Assembly: GCA_910589125.1 (NCBI GenBank)
Contig: CAJURX010000005.1
Location: 71,535-135,534 of the forward strand
Direction of reading: 5' to 3'
Origin: an uncultured Eggerthellaceae bacterium
GTDB taxonomy: Bacteria > Actinomycetota > Coriobacteriia > Coriobacteriales > Eggerthellaceae
Length of the DNA stretch: 64,000 nucleotides
Both the position numbers and the translations under genes were made by a program. The notes under the pieces were generated by a model. The model ran no database searches, was not told where the DNA came from, and worked only from the letters and a program-made list of their open reading frames with translations. This document shows positions 8,119 to 17,445 of this stretch, piece after piece. The stretch's first letter is position 1; each line of letters opens with the position of its first letter.

Positions 8119-9630
8119 TCATCCGAGGTCGATCTCGCGCTTCATCACCTTCGTCAGCACCAGGTAGTAGATGATGCCGATGAGGATGAACACCACGCCG
8201 ACCGCCAGGGCCACATCGCCCACCGACAGCATGATCGCGAAGCAGACGAGGGCACCGAGCGCAGGGAACACCAGGTGCATGAGCACAGCCTTCGCACCGG
8301 TGCGCTCCTTGAGCTGGAACCAGCAGAAGACGATGACCGCCAGGTTCAGCAGCGTGTAAGTGGACAGCGCGCCGAAGTTCGATATCTTCACCACGGTATT
8401 CATATCGATCCCGCTGAAGTGGAAGATGAGCGTGAGCACCACCGAGAGCAGGATGATGAAGATGACCGCGTTCAGAGGCGAGTTCGTGCGCTTGTCCATC
8501 TTCGCCATGAACTTCGGCAGGCATCCGCCCTTCGCCATGGTGAACATGACGAACGCGATGGAGTTCTGCTGGGCGATGGCGGTGAACACGCCTTGGGCCA
8601 GAGCCACGCCTACGGCGCAGAGGATCATCAGCCACGGACCAGCCGCCACCTTGGCCACCAGATAGAACGCGTTATCCGTGTTGCCCGCGAAGGCAGCGCC
8701 GGACGGGTCGATGCTGGTGGCGATGAAGCACTGCAGCACATACAGCACGCAGAGCAGGACGGCCATCACCATCATGGCGCGAGAGGGTCCGTGCTTGGGA
8801 TCCTTGGCCTCTTGCGTCAGCGTGGCGATCGCACCGAAGCCCACATAGGACATGACCGCCAAGGATACGGCCGACATGGTCCCGCCCAGCTCGAACTTAT
8901 CCGGGTTGAACAGGTTGGTGGGAGAGAAGCTCGCGCTTCCGGGGTGCTGCACCACGAACATGATGCCGCAGATCACGAACAGCGCCAAGATCGCCAGCTG
9001 TGCCACGAGCGCCACCTTGTTCACCACCATGGCCGTCTTCATGCCGATGAGCGACACGATGGCAACGATGACGAGGAAGCCGAAGCACAAGGCCAATATG
9101 GGCACATCCGGCAGCATGCTATGGATGGCGATCGCCGCGATCAGATATACCATGGCCGGGCTCACCAGGTACTGCAAGAGCATCAGCCAGCCTGCGATGA
9201 AGCCGGGCATCTTCCCGAACACATGGCTCACATACGTGAAGATGGAGCCCGATGACGGGAAATGCTGGATCATGATGCCGAAGGAGAACACGCTGAACAG
9301 CACCGCCACGAACCCGATGATGAACGCCAGGGTGGGCATGCCGCCAGAATCAGCGAACACGCCGCCGTAGACGGCCATCGGGGAGATGGGCACCATGGTG
9401 ATGAGGCCCCAGACCACCATATCCTTGACGGTCAGGGTCGCCTTGAACGTGTCGCCGCCCTTCTGCTTCGTGGCAACGGTGGGCTTGGTTACCGTGGTCC
9501 CGTTGTTCTCCGGCATCGACATGCGCACATGGGCTGCCGGATCAGCCGCACTGGTCGCGGCCCCTGCGTGGGGCACCGCGCCCGCGGATGCGCTCTGCTG
9601 CGCTACCGCTCTCTTCGTCGTATCAGTCAT
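8119..9630 (-). CDS. APC-superfamily amino acid permease
   Basis: A 503-residue carrier. The start MTDTTKRAV at 9630 has GAGGTG upstream; an open frame continues to 9681 but lacks support. After a hydrophilic N-terminal tail of about 75 residues come some 12 transmembrane segments. Early helices carry WGLITMVPISPMAVYGGVFADSGGMP, the unwound TM1 glycine region that binds the amino-group and carboxylate of the substrate in APC carriers, and FPSSGSIFTYVSHVFG in TM2. The substrate is likely an amino acid or amine; exchange or proton coupling is possible. It is second in the operon after another APC permease. Confidence 0.85.
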   Translation of the reverse strand: MTDTTKRAVAQQSASAGAVPHAGAATSAADPAAHVRMSMPENNGTTVTKPTVATKQKGGDTFKATLTVKDMVVWGLITMVPISPMAVYGGVFADSGGMPTLAFIIGFVAVLFSVFSFGIMIQHFPSSGSIFTYVSHVFGKMPGFIAGWLMLLQYLVSPAMVYLIAAIAIHSMLPDVPILALCFGFLVIVAIVSLIGMKTAMVVNKVALVAQLAILALFVICGIMFVVQHPGSASFSPTNLFNPDKFELGGTMSAVSLAVMSYVGFGAIATLTQEAKDPKHGPSRAMMVMAVLLCVLYVLQCFIATSIDPSGAAFAGNTDNAFYLVAKVAAGPWLMILCAVGVALAQGVFTAIAQQNSIAFVMFTMAKGGCLPKFMAKMDKRTNSPLNAVIFIILLSVVLTLIFHFSGIDMNTVVKISNFGALSTYTLLNLAVIVFCWFQLKERTGAKAVLMHLVFPALGALVCFAIMLSVGDVALAVGVVFILIGIIYYLVLTKVMKREIDLG

Positions 9631-9697
9631 TCCGAACACCTCGCATCCCCAACGGGGTTGCACCCCTGACCACGAGCGCAACCCGCTTCATGAAGTC

Positions 9698-11944
9698 CTA
9701 CTTGCCAGCATCCTTGGATGCTGCATCCGCACCCGATCCAGCCGTCCTGTGCGCAGCCGGAGCATCACCGGTGCCATCGGAAGGAGCCGGAGCCTGCTGC
9801 GCTACGGTCTGCCGTGCGGCAGCTTGCTGTGCTGCTGCAGTGGCCTCTTTGACCTCGCGCTCGGCAGCCAGAAGGTCGCTATCTGCCTCCACCTGGTCCT
9901 CGTAGGCACGAGCTTCCACGGCATAGCGCTTCACGTCCTCCTCGGCCTGCTTCTCGCGAGCCAGCGCCTCCTGCTCCGCCTTGGTGGCTGCAGCCGCGTC
10001 AGCGGTGACATCCTCAGGGATCCTCACGGCTTCGACCTGAGCTGCGGGGGCCGGTGGGACGTTGGAGGATATCTGCACCTGCACCGTCTCCTCTGCACGA
10101 CGCTTGGCCGCTGCATCCCTCAGTCCCACGCTGGCCGCTGTGCCGATGCCAGCTTTCTGGGAGATGATCACGGGCTGGCTCATGGGCACGGCCACGGCTG
10201 TGTTCGCAACGCCGTTGGTCTTGACCGGATGGTTGAGCGCTGCCGGGTCGTCGCCAGCCTCGACGGCAGGAGATGACGGATGATGCTTGCCCGGGATGTA
10301 CTCGTCCGGGAGCACGATCTGCTCATTGGGGTCCCACAGCTTCTTCACGGGCATGCCCATGGGGTTCTGGCCTTCGCTCATCATCTCTGATGGCACGTTG
10401 GACATGACGCGCTCGGGCTTCTTCAAGCCTTCGAGCTGCCAGGTGAACGGAGCGAACACGTTATTCTCGTCCACCCAGTCATGCTTCTTGGAGGCCTGGT
10501 AGACGCCGAAGCAGATGCCGAAGGTGACCAGGATGATCGCCAAGATGACCACCACGTAGGTGACAGGGCTTCCCACCTCTTCTGCCACCTGGGCGGGCGG
10601 GATGATGGCCAGCACGATGCCGAAGGCGCATGCCAGAAGGCCGATGCCTGCAACCACCCACGCGCCTACCGTGCCACCCGGGACCCGGAACAGACGCGGA
10701 CGGTTCGGCTGATCGCGGCGCAGCTTCAGGAACGACACGAACATCAGCACGTAGTACATCATGTACAGGATGGTGATGGCCTGCGTGATCAGGACCACGA
10801 AGCCCTCGATGTTCGGGATCAGGAAGCACAGGAATGCGATGAGCGTCATGAAGGCCATCTGGAGGTACATGAGGCGGCTCGGCATGCCGTGTTTGTTGGA
10901 GTTCTGGAGGATCTTCGGCAGGAAGCCGGAACGACCAGCCTGGCCCAGCATGAACGACGGACCCGCCATGTTGGTCACGAGCGATGCCATGGAAGCACCC
11001 AGGCCGACCCAGACGAATGCCACGTAGATCCAGGGACAATTGAAGGTGGCGCCCAAGATCTTATAGGTCTGATACAGGCCGTAGACCAGGTTCATGTCCT
11101 GCTTCGGCGTGACGATGGCAATGCAGACGGTGCCCGCGATGAAGATGATCAGCGTCAAGATCATGGCGATGAAGATGGACAGCGGGAATTCCTTCTGCGG
11201 CTTCTTCAGCTGCTTGATGTGCGCAGCATTCATGTCGATGCCTGCGAAGCTGAAGAACACGCCGGCCGCCAGCGCCAGGTTGGTCAGGCTGAATCCGCTT
11301 CCGAAGGGATTGAATGCCTCGGGCGTAGGCGTCACGTTGGACACGTTGCCCTGAGCCAGCCAGACCACCGTGAAGATGACGATGAACGCCAGCGGGATGA
11401 ACGTGCCGATGATCACGCCGTACTTGGTCAGGCGCGCGAACGCCTTCACGCCGTGCGTGGATATCCAGGTGAGGCCCCAGTAGTAGGCCAGCCACGCCAG
11501 GATGATGAAGAACTGGTTCTCCGGATGGTTCATGAACTGGACCGCCCAGTCCCAATCAGGCGTGTAGAACCCGATGGTGGCTGATGCAGACGCCACGCCC
11601 ATGCCGAAGTTGATGGAGGTCTGGAACCAGAGGATGAGCAGGCACGTGAAGGCCAGCCCCGGCCCCATGGCCTCGCCCACCCATCGGAAGATGCCTCCGC
11701 GCTGCCCCCAGCCGCTCGCAAGCTCCGCGGCCACGAGCCCTGTCGGCAAGAAGAACACCAACGCGCCGATGATGAACAAGGTCACCGACGACAAGCCATA
11801 GTAGGCTTGCTGCACATCATTCGCGACGCTCCCGATGATGGTCACATTCATCATCACGAGCGCCATCAGGGAGATGTACGTCCCCGGGTTCTTCGCAGGC
11901 GATGTCGCCTGCTTGGTCTTGGCTGTCGCGCTGTTCGTGCTCAT
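9698..11944 (-). CDS. APC-superfamily permease (GadC-like) with long C-terminal coiled-coil tail
   Basis: A 748-residue protein; AAGGGGG precedes the chosen start MSTNSATAK. Residues about 20-500 form an APC carrier with around 12 membrane helices, resembling the glutamate/GABA-antiporter branch (VMMNVTIIGSVANDVQQAYYG, AAELASGWGQRGGIF). The remaining 240 or so residues are soluble: first a charged linker, then an alanine/glutamate-rich stretch (KAEQEALAREKQAEED, LLAAEREVKEATAAAQQAA) with clear coiled-coil character, then a low-complexity end. Such a tail is not part of the standard carrier and may be a cytoplasmic scaffold or sensor. It is the first gene of the operon and diverges from the dipeptidase. 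Confidence 0.85.
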   Translation of the reverse strand: MSTNSATAKTKQATSPAKNPGTYISLMALVMMNVTIIGSVANDVQQAYYGLSSVTLFIIGALVFFLPTGLVAAELASGWGQRGGIFRWVGEAMGPGLAFTCLLILWFQTSINFGMGVASASATIGFYTPDWDWAVQFMNHPENQFFIILAWLAYYWGLTWISTHGVKAFARLTKYGVIIGTFIPLAFIVIFTVVWLAQGNVSNVTPTPEAFNPFGSGFSLTNLALAAGVFFSFAGIDMNAAHIKQLKKPQKEFPLSIFIAMILTLIIFIAGTVCIAIVTPKQDMNLVYGLYQTYKILGATFNCPWIYVAFVWVGLGASMASLVTNMAGPSFMLGQAGRSGFLPKILQNSNKHGMPSRLMYLQMAFMTLIAFLCFLIPNIEGFVVLITQAITILYMMYYVLMFVSFLKLRRDQPNRPRLFRVPGGTVGAWVVAGIGLLACAFGIVLAIIPPAQVAEEVGSPVTYVVVILAIILVTFGICFGVYQASKKHDWVDENNVFAPFTWQLEGLKKPERVMSNVPSEMMSEGQNPMGMPVKKLWDPNEQIVLPDEYIPGKHHPSSPAVEAGDDPAALNHPVKTNGVANTAVAVPMSQPVIISQKAGIGTAASVGLRDAAAKRRAEETVQVQISSNVPPAPAAQVEAVRIPEDVTADAAAATKAEQEALAREKQAEEDVKRYAVEARAYEDQVEADSDLLAAEREVKEATAAAQQAAARQTVAQQAPAPSDGTGDAPAAHRTAGSGADAASKDAGK

Positions 11945-12352
11945 GGATACCCCCTTCGGTTCAGTTCGCGATTTGTGCGAATGCGCCGAACCGGCAAGCC
12001 GATTGAGGTATGCGCGCAAATCGTGGGCCAATACATGTGCGCTCGCACAGATCTGCAAAACGCCCTGCAAATCCGGCTCACTACGATTTGCATAGTAGGA
12101 ACGCCACCTCCCGGCCAGCCAACCAGACCACTGATGTTTCCCTCTCGTTTTCCAGTTGCGTCATCTGCGTTGAAAAGGCTCATCTCGCGACCTATGCGCA
12201 TGCGAGCGCGCATCTTGCATATGTTTCGATCCGTCTTCCATTCGGTGACATATCCCTGCTCGAGCCGCGGTCGATGAGGACGTGCGATATACCCGGAAGC
12301 AACTGCAACCTGCCTGATGAGCTTCCCCAGGCTGAGAGGAAAGGATGTTCCC
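11945..12352. promoter_or_regulatory. divergent control region of the peptide/amino-acid block
   Basis: This 408-bp spacer holds no gene. Four copies of one hexamer occur: GATTTG at 11970, CAAATC at 12017 and 12068, GATTTG at 12085. The last two lie in a perfect inverted repeat TGCAAATC (12066-12073)/GATTTGCA (12085-12092). Close to the permease start, CGGTTC…GAACCG encloses TTCGC…GCGAA, a nested hairpin just upstream of its ribosome site. The layout suggests a shared regulator of the permease operon and the dipeptidase; the regulator is not identified. Confidence 0.45.
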
Positions 12353-13924
12353 ATGGCATGCACGTCATTGCTCGTCGGGAAGGGCGCCACCAACGACGGC
12401 TCCACCATCATCGCTCGCAACGAGGACGGGGAGGACTTCTCCTTCGACCCGAAGAAGATGATCGTGGTGGAACCAGAGGACCAACCGCGCACCTACACGG
12501 GCGTCGCCAACCACTTGACCATCGAGCTGCCGGATGACCCCTTGCGCTACACCTGCACGCCGAATGCCGATCCAGCCCAGGGCGTCTGGGCCGAGACCGG
12601 CATCAATGCGGCGAACGTCTCCATGACCGCAACGGAGACCATCTCTGCGAACGCACGCGTGCTGGGTGCCGATCCGCTGGTCGTATACCAGCCCGCGAAG
12701 GGCAGACCGGGGGATGCAGACTATCAGCCCGAGGTCCCCGGCGGCATCGGAGAGGAGAACCTGCCCACCATCACGCTCCCCTATATCAGGAGCGCGCGCG
12801 AAGGCGTCGAGCGCCTGGGGATGCTGGTGGAGAAGTACGGCACCTACGAGACGAACGGCGTTGCCTTTGGAGATGCAGATGATGTCTGGTACTGGGAGAA
12901 CATCGGCGGACACCACTGGATCGCGCGGCGCGTGCCGGACGATTGCTACGTGGTGCAGCCCAACCGCCAGGGCATCGACCACTTCGACCTGGCTGATGCG
13001 CTGGGAGACCAGCACGACTACATGTGCAGCGCAGACCTAGCCGAATGGATCTCCGAGCATGACCTCCTGATGGACACGCCCCAGCATGAGGGAGATGCAG
13101 GAGAGACCGTGAAGGGGCTTCCACGCTACTTCAACGCGCGCATCGCCTTCTCCACCTACACGTGGCTCGACCAGCTCTACAATGCGCCGCGCAAGTGGTA
13201 TCTCTGCAAGCGGCTCACTCCCTCCGACGCACGCTTCCAGGGTGCAGCGCCCGAGTTCGGCCCTGAGAGCCTGGATATCCCGTGGGCCATGCGCCCTGAC
13301 AAGAAGCTGTCAGCCTCTGATGTGAAGGACCTGCTCTCCACCACCTACGACGGCACGGAATACGACCCGTATGGCACGAAGGGCACGCCAGAGAGCCGCC
13401 ATCAGTATCGCTTCGTGGGGATCGACCGCACCTCGGAGTGCTCGGTCCTCTGCATCCGCGGGAACGCACCGAAGGCGCTGCGCGGCGTTCACTGGTTCGC
13501 ACCCGCATCGGGTCCGTTCAACACGGCGTGCGCCATGTACGCGAACGTGAGCACGCTGCCCGCCTATGTGGACACGCCTGCGCAGGTGACCACGGACAGC
13601 CTGTACTGGAACAACCGCCTGGTGGCCGGCTTGGCTGACCCCCAGTTCTTCGAGAGCTACGAATCCATCCAGGCATATAGGCTGAACACCATGGCGCAGG
13701 GATATCAGTCCTTGCATGAGACGGACGCGAAGCTCATGCAGATGGCGAAGGATGGCAAGGTCGATCTTGACGACATGGATGACACCACCGTGCAGGCAGA
13801 GCTCGCAGCCGCGAACCAAACGCTCATGGACAAGATCCAGGCTCAGACGAAGGACCTGCTGGGTACCGTCCTCGACCAGCGCACCGTCACGATGAAGAAC
13901 GCCTTCAACATGAACGACCACTGA
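12353..13924 (+). CDS. C69-family dipeptidase
   Basis: A 523-residue protein. GAGAGGAAAGGA precedes the ATG at 12353, which was chosen over an in-frame codon at 12317. The sequence starts MACTSLLVGKGATNDGS, with the cysteine at position 3. C69 dipeptidases are Ntn hydrolases that expose such an N-terminal cysteine as nucleophile, and the downstream RNEDG motif (residues 23-27) is a family hallmark. They cleave a broad range of dipeptides in the cytoplasm. It is divergent from the permease/peptidase operon and probably shares its control region. A strong palindromic terminator follows. Confidence 0.9.
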   Translation: MACTSLLVGKGATNDGSTIIARNEDGEDFSFDPKKMIVVEPEDQPRTYTGVANHLTIELPDDPLRYTCTPNADPAQGVWAETGINAANVSMTATETISANARVLGADPLVVYQPAKGRPGDADYQPEVPGGIGEENLPTITLPYIRSAREGVERLGMLVEKYGTYETNGVAFGDADDVWYWENIGGHHWIARRVPDDCYVVQPNRQGIDHFDLADALGDQHDYMCSADLAEWISEHDLLMDTPQHEGDAGETVKGLPRYFNARIAFSTYTWLDQLYNAPRKWYLCKRLTPSDARFQGAAPEFGPESLDIPWAMRPDKKLSASDVKDLLSTTYDGTEYDPYGTKGTPESRHQYRFVGIDRTSECSVLCIRGNAPKALRGVHWFAPASGPFNTACAMYANVSTLPAYVDTPAQVTTDSLYWNNRLVAGLADPQFFESYESIQAYRLNTMAQGYQSLHETDAKLMQMAKDGKVDLDDMDDTTVQAELAAANQTLMDKIQAQTKDLLGTVLDQRTVTMKNAFNMNDH

Positions 13925-13932
13925 TGCATCAA

Positions 13933-13961
13933 GAACGGGCGCAGCTTGCCTGCGCCCGTTC
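13933..13961. terminator. palindromic terminator; full-length member of the dispersed repeat
   Basis: GAACGGGCGCAG and CTGCGCCCGTTC form a perfect 12-bp stem with a CTTGC loop, between convergent dipeptidase and radical SAM genes. It can act for both strands, though neither side has a long U-tract. The core is the same as in the repeats at 21850, 23161, 40558 and 41974. Confidence 0.75.
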
Positions 13962-14004
13962 ATCGACCGTCCCCCGAACAGCCTCCCAGAGGAGGATCCA
14001 GCGA

Positions 14005-15018
14005 CTAGTCGATCATCCAACCTTGAGAGGGGCCATCGAGGATCTCCCACCCAGCAGCCTTGAACATCTTGTACTGCTGATCGAAGCTGGCACCGCGACC
14101 ACCATGCTCCGTGCGCTCCAGCGCATCACGCGGATTGGTGCCCACTTCCGCCCATGCAAGATTCGCACCAGACGCCGCGGTCATGACGGTATTCGCCGAG
14201 CAATTGAGGCGCGGATCCAAACCCGTAGCCAAGCGATACACCGCCACGTAGTTGGCGTTCGCCACATCCGTATGCATCCCCAGGTCATAGAGCTCCGTGT
14301 TCGGCACAGGGATGCGCTTACCGCACCCTGCTGACTGAGGATGCACGTCGATGCACCGATACGTTGCCTCGGTCAGCTCCTCCGGTGAATGCTCGGGCCC
14401 GATAGGCTCTACGCATGTGGAGAGCGACATGCCAGCGGCGGCAAGGTTCTCGAATGTCTCCAAGCGCTTCTCGACAGGGATGCCCGTGTCAACACCCTCG
14501 CGCATGCGCACGGCATGATAGGCGCCATTCGCACCTGCCGCCTTGAGGGCCACACAGCTCTCATAGGTCATATCATCGGTGTTCACGAGCAGAGGCATGT
14601 CATGACCGATGACGCTTCGCACGCCTTCGACCATCTCGAGCAGCCGCTCGAAGCTGTAGCTCGCCGTGGTCAAGAGCAGGATCAAGTTCGCACCATCGTC
14701 CACATAGCGCTGTGCATATTCGAGCACATCAGCTTTGGGCAGCTCGAATTTGCCCTTGCGCGCATCATTAGAAGCTGCGAACGAGCAGAACTTGCAATTC
14801 TTCGGGCAAATGGTGGAATTGAGGCCGATCTGAGCATGCACTTCAGCAACACCGTTCGCCGCCCTCATGGACAGCTCCTGTCCGGCCCAGCGCAGATAAG
14901 CTGCCTCCTTGCTGGTCTCAGGCAAGGAATAGAGCTTGAGCGTCTCAGCAGGCGTGAGCCCGACACCCTCAAGACCCTTCTCTATGATGTCGCATATCTC
15001 TTGGTCGAAAACCTGCAT
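14005..15018 (-). CDS. biotin-synthase-like radical SAM enzyme
   Basis: A 337-residue radical SAM protein. CPKNCKFCSFA at residues 71-81 supplies the CxxxCxxC ligands of the 4Fe-4S cluster that splits S-adenosylmethionine, followed by a barrel with LILLLTTASYSF and the BATS-like C-terminal region (LNCSANTVMTAASGANLAWAE). Length and order match BioB and relatives. The residues around the cluster differ from classical BioB (CPEDCKYCPQS), and no other biotin gene is nearby. True biotin synthesis is therefore not certain; a different sulfur-insertion or ring-forming reaction is possible. It is transcribed alone, divergent from the DUF4418 gene. Confidence 0.75.
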   Translation of the reverse strand: MQVFDQEICDIIEKGLEGVGLTPAETLKLYSLPETSKEAAYLRWAGQELSMRAANGVAEVHAQIGLNSTICPKNCKFCSFAASNDARKGKFELPKADVLEYAQRYVDDGANLILLLTTASYSFERLLEMVEGVRSVIGHDMPLLVNTDDMTYESCVALKAAGANGAYHAVRMREGVDTGIPVEKRLETFENLAAAGMSLSTCVEPIGPEHSPEELTEATYRCIDVHPQSAGCGKRIPVPNTELYDLGMHTDVANANYVAVYRLATGLDPRLNCSANTVMTAASGANLAWAEVGTNPRDALERTEHGGRGASFDQQYKMFKAAGWEILDGPSQGWMID

Positions 15019-15106
15019 GGGCTTTCCTTTCTCTCGAGCCCATATCTCAGCATAGGCTTATATTAGATAGTATCAAATATAGAACACAGTCAAAGGAGAT
15101 GGCCCT

Positions 15107-15547
15107 ATGAACACGCGTCAGTGGCGGGTGATGTCGATCCTCACGCTCCTCCTCATGGCAGCTACGCTGGTCGCAAGCACGCTTCTCGGAGGATGTGGCG
15201 GACAGCTCGAGCTGGCATCAGGAGGCAATGTCCCCATGAAATGCCACTGGGCCTTCATGGCCACAGCCTTCACCTCCCTCGTCGGCTGCGTCTCTGCCAC
15301 CTGCGCGTTCTTCTCAAAGGGAACAGAAGCCCGACGCATGACAACCCTCCTCTCGCTGATCATCAGCATCGCATGCGGCATCCTGCCCTCAAGTGCGGCC
15401 ATCGGCGTATGCGGAGGCGCTGAGATGGGCTGTCAGACCACGACCGCCATCATCTGGGCGCTCACCGGATGCGTCGCGATCATCTCCATCGTACAGCTGA
15501 TGAGAGCTGATCCGATGGACGCACAGAAGCCGAAGATGCACCTCTGA
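15107..15547 (+). CDS. DUF4418 family membrane protein
   Basis: A 146-residue protein with AAAGGAG ten bases before the ATG. Four hydrophobic segments are visible. The first ends in LLGGCGGQLELASGGNVPMKCHW, the family signature, with conserved cysteines in CGG and KCHW and again in CGGAEMGCQT. The paired cysteines on the outer side suggest disulfide or metal chemistry, but no DUF4418 function is established to my knowledge. It faces the FtsX-type ABC pair, with which this family is often found, and converges on its ATPase gene with 16 bases between stops. Confidence 0.75.
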   Translation: MNTRQWRVMSILTLLLMAATLVASTLLGGCGGQLELASGGNVPMKCHWAFMATAFTSLVGCVSATCAFFSKGTEARRMTTLLSLIISIACGILPSSAAIGVCGGAEMGCQTTTAIIWALTGCVAIISIVQLMRADPMDAQKPKMHL

Positions 15548-15563
15548 CCACCGATCAGCGTTC

Positions 15564-16229
15564 TCAGTCCTCAACGAACGCATTTCCCTGCAGGCGCATG
15601 ACGCGATCTGCTCGCGCGGCAAGCTCCAGGTCATGAGTGGCGAACAGGAGGATGCCACCCTCCTCGGTGCGCTGGAAGAGGCGGTCTGCCACGCTCCGAG
15701 CGCTCTCCCCATCCAGGTCGTTCGTTGGCTCATCCGCGATCACCACCGGCGGGTCGAGCATGAGCGCCCGAGCGAGCGCCACGCGACGCTTCTGCCCGAT
15801 GGAGAGCTGGAAGGGGAAATGATCCTGCCTATCTCCCAGGCCCACCTCCTCCAAGAGATGAGCTGCTCGCTCGCTCAGGGAGAAGGGTAGTCCACGAGCA
15901 CGCTCGAACCGAGCCGGCGCTTCCACGTTCTCGCGAGCGCGCAAGGACCCCACGAGCTGCGTATGCTGGAACACGAATCCGAAGATCGTGCGACGCAGGA
16001 TCGAGAGCGCGCGATCATCCAAGTCGCTGACATCTTGCCCATCTACGACGACGGTGCCTGTCGTGGGCGAGAGCAACAGCCCCATCATGGATAGCAGCGT
16101 GGATTTCCCCGAGCCCGAAGGAGATACGAAGGCGATGGATTCACCAGACCGCGCTTCGAAGGAGACGCCCTCCAAGATGACATCGTCACCATAGGTCTTG
16201 CCAAGGTCCCTCGCTTTGATCACAGTCAT
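15564..16229 (-). CDS. MacB/LolD-type ABC transporter ATPase
   Basis: A 221-residue ATPase starting MTVIKARDLGKTYGDD; the start at 16229 has AAGGAGATATC upstream and sits two bases after the permease stop. It has a Walker A (PSGSGKST), an LSIGQKRRVALARALM signature helix (LSIGQ, a variant of LSGGQ) and a Walker B with VVIADEPTNDLDG. The FQHTQLVGSLRARENVEAPA Q-loop region places it with the LolD/MacB group that drives FtsX-type permeases rather than transporting through its own pore. It pairs with the permease directly upstream in the operon. Confidence 0.9.
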   Translation of the reverse strand: MTVIKARDLGKTYGDDVILEGVSFEARSGESIAFVSPSGSGKSTLLSMMGLLLSPTTGTVVVDGQDVSDLDDRALSILRRTIFGFVFQHTQLVGSLRARENVEAPARFERARGLPFSLSERAAHLLEEVGLGDRQDHFPFQLSIGQKRRVALARALMLDPPVVIADEPTNDLDGESARSVADRLFQRTEEGGILLFATHDLELAARADRVMRLQGNAFVED

Positions 16230-16230
16230 G

Positions 16231-17439
16231 TCAATCGATATCTCCTTGCTGCATGGCAAGGGACGGATCCAGCTTGCCTATCTGATAGAGGGGCCATGCG
16301 ACCGAGAGCGCAGAGATGATGGCGAACAGAGCCGCGATCGCAGCCACCAAGAGCGCCACCGCACCTGCATCCATCCCGATGAACGGGAAGGCGATCGAAT
16401 CCTGCAAGAGACCCAGGATCGCTTGGTATAGGATCACCCCCAAAGCGAACCCCACCACAAGCCCCGCCATCACCACCAAAGCTATCTCACCTCCGATGAG
16501 GCAACGCACATCCCTCTTGCTCGCCCCGATGGCCCGGTACAGCGCAAGCTCGCTCTTGCGGTCCCATGCGCACGAATAGAAGCGCGCGAAGAGCTGCAAG
16601 AGCGTGATGACCATCATGACGATGGCAGCCCCCGCCAACAGCGCGAATACGCTCCTCAGCTGTTCCGTGACCTGCTCCGCTGTCTTCGCATTCTCCACAT
16701 AGGAGATGCCCTCGGTCAGATTGAGCTTGATCTTCAGCTTCTCATACGCTTCCGCATCGTCGGTCGCCTGCACCATGATAGCGCTGACGAGCTCATCAGG
16801 GGATCCATAGCGCTCCCAGGTGGTCTTGAGCCCATCGGTCTCAGCGGAGATGCGCCGTGCCGCGTCCATGCTCATGATGATCGAATGGTCCAGATCCCCA
16901 CCAGATTCCGCCATGGTACCTACAACATCGTAGGGCTTCCCATAGATGAAGAGCGCACCTCCCGCGATGCCCGTGACCCCGCTGCCCACGATGACCTCAT
17001 CTTCTCCCAACGCATCCGAGGAACCTTCAGGCAAGAGCGGGGACACGACGAAATCGGTCTCTGGATCGATGCCTATGAGCCGCGTCTCCTCCCCCGCCGA
17101 GCAACACGAAGCGTTCAGGGTCTGGCTGAAGAACTGGCTGCTCGTCGCTTCCACTCCATCCAGCTCTGCGATGGCCTGCTCTACATCCTCGGTCATGTAG
17201 AACGGAGCAGGAACGCCTGTATAGAGGAGCGCCCCATCATCCAGATGCGTCCGCGCATCCTTCGGCACGACCAGAAGGTCTGCACCCGTGCGCTGCGAAG
17301 ACACATCGATTCCCCGCATCACACCACCATAGATCATGCCTAGCACCAGCGCGAGCGCAACGCTCAGAGCCACTGACACCAGGATGGAAGCGGTCTGCAC
17401 CTTGCGCATGCACACGCTATGCAGGATGAGCGCATTCAT
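16231..17439 (-). CDS. FtsX/MacB-type ABC permease
   Basis: A 402-residue membrane protein with the type VII layout: one N-terminal helix (ASILVSVALSVALALVLGMIY), an external domain of about 230 residues (DLLVVPKDA … SYVENAKTAEQV), then three helices with the WDRKSELALYRAIGASKRDVRCLIGGE coupling region. These permeases use ATP hydrolysis for mechanical work on lipoproteins, antibiotics or other envelope substrates. The external domain has a paired cysteine (NASCCSAGEET). It begins seven bases after the binding-protein stop, so it is probably cotranscribed with the importer genes. Confidence 0.88.
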   Translation of the reverse strand: MNALILHSVCMRKVQTASILVSVALSVALALVLGMIYGGVMRGIDVSSQRTGADLLVVPKDARTHLDDGALLYTGVPAPFYMTEDVEQAIAELDGVEATSSQFFSQTLNASCCSAGEETRLIGIDPETDFVVSPLLPEGSSDALGEDEVIVGSGVTGIAGGALFIYGKPYDVVGTMAESGGDLDHSIIMSMDAARRISAETDGLKTTWERYGSPDELVSAIMVQATDDAEAYEKLKIKLNLTEGISYVENAKTAEQVTEQLRSVFALLAGAAIVMMVITLLQLFARFYSCAWDRKSELALYRAIGASKRDVRCLIGGEIALVVMAGLVVGFALGVILYQAILGLLQDSIAFPFIGMDAGAVALLVAAIAALFAIISALSVAWPLYQIGKLDPSLAMQQGDID

Positions 17440-17445
17440 GCGAGC

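Noticed and set aside
9588..10276. Cys/Ser-rich plus frames over the APC permease tail
   Set aside because: Antisense of the Ala/Glu-rich coiled-coil; no ribosome site.
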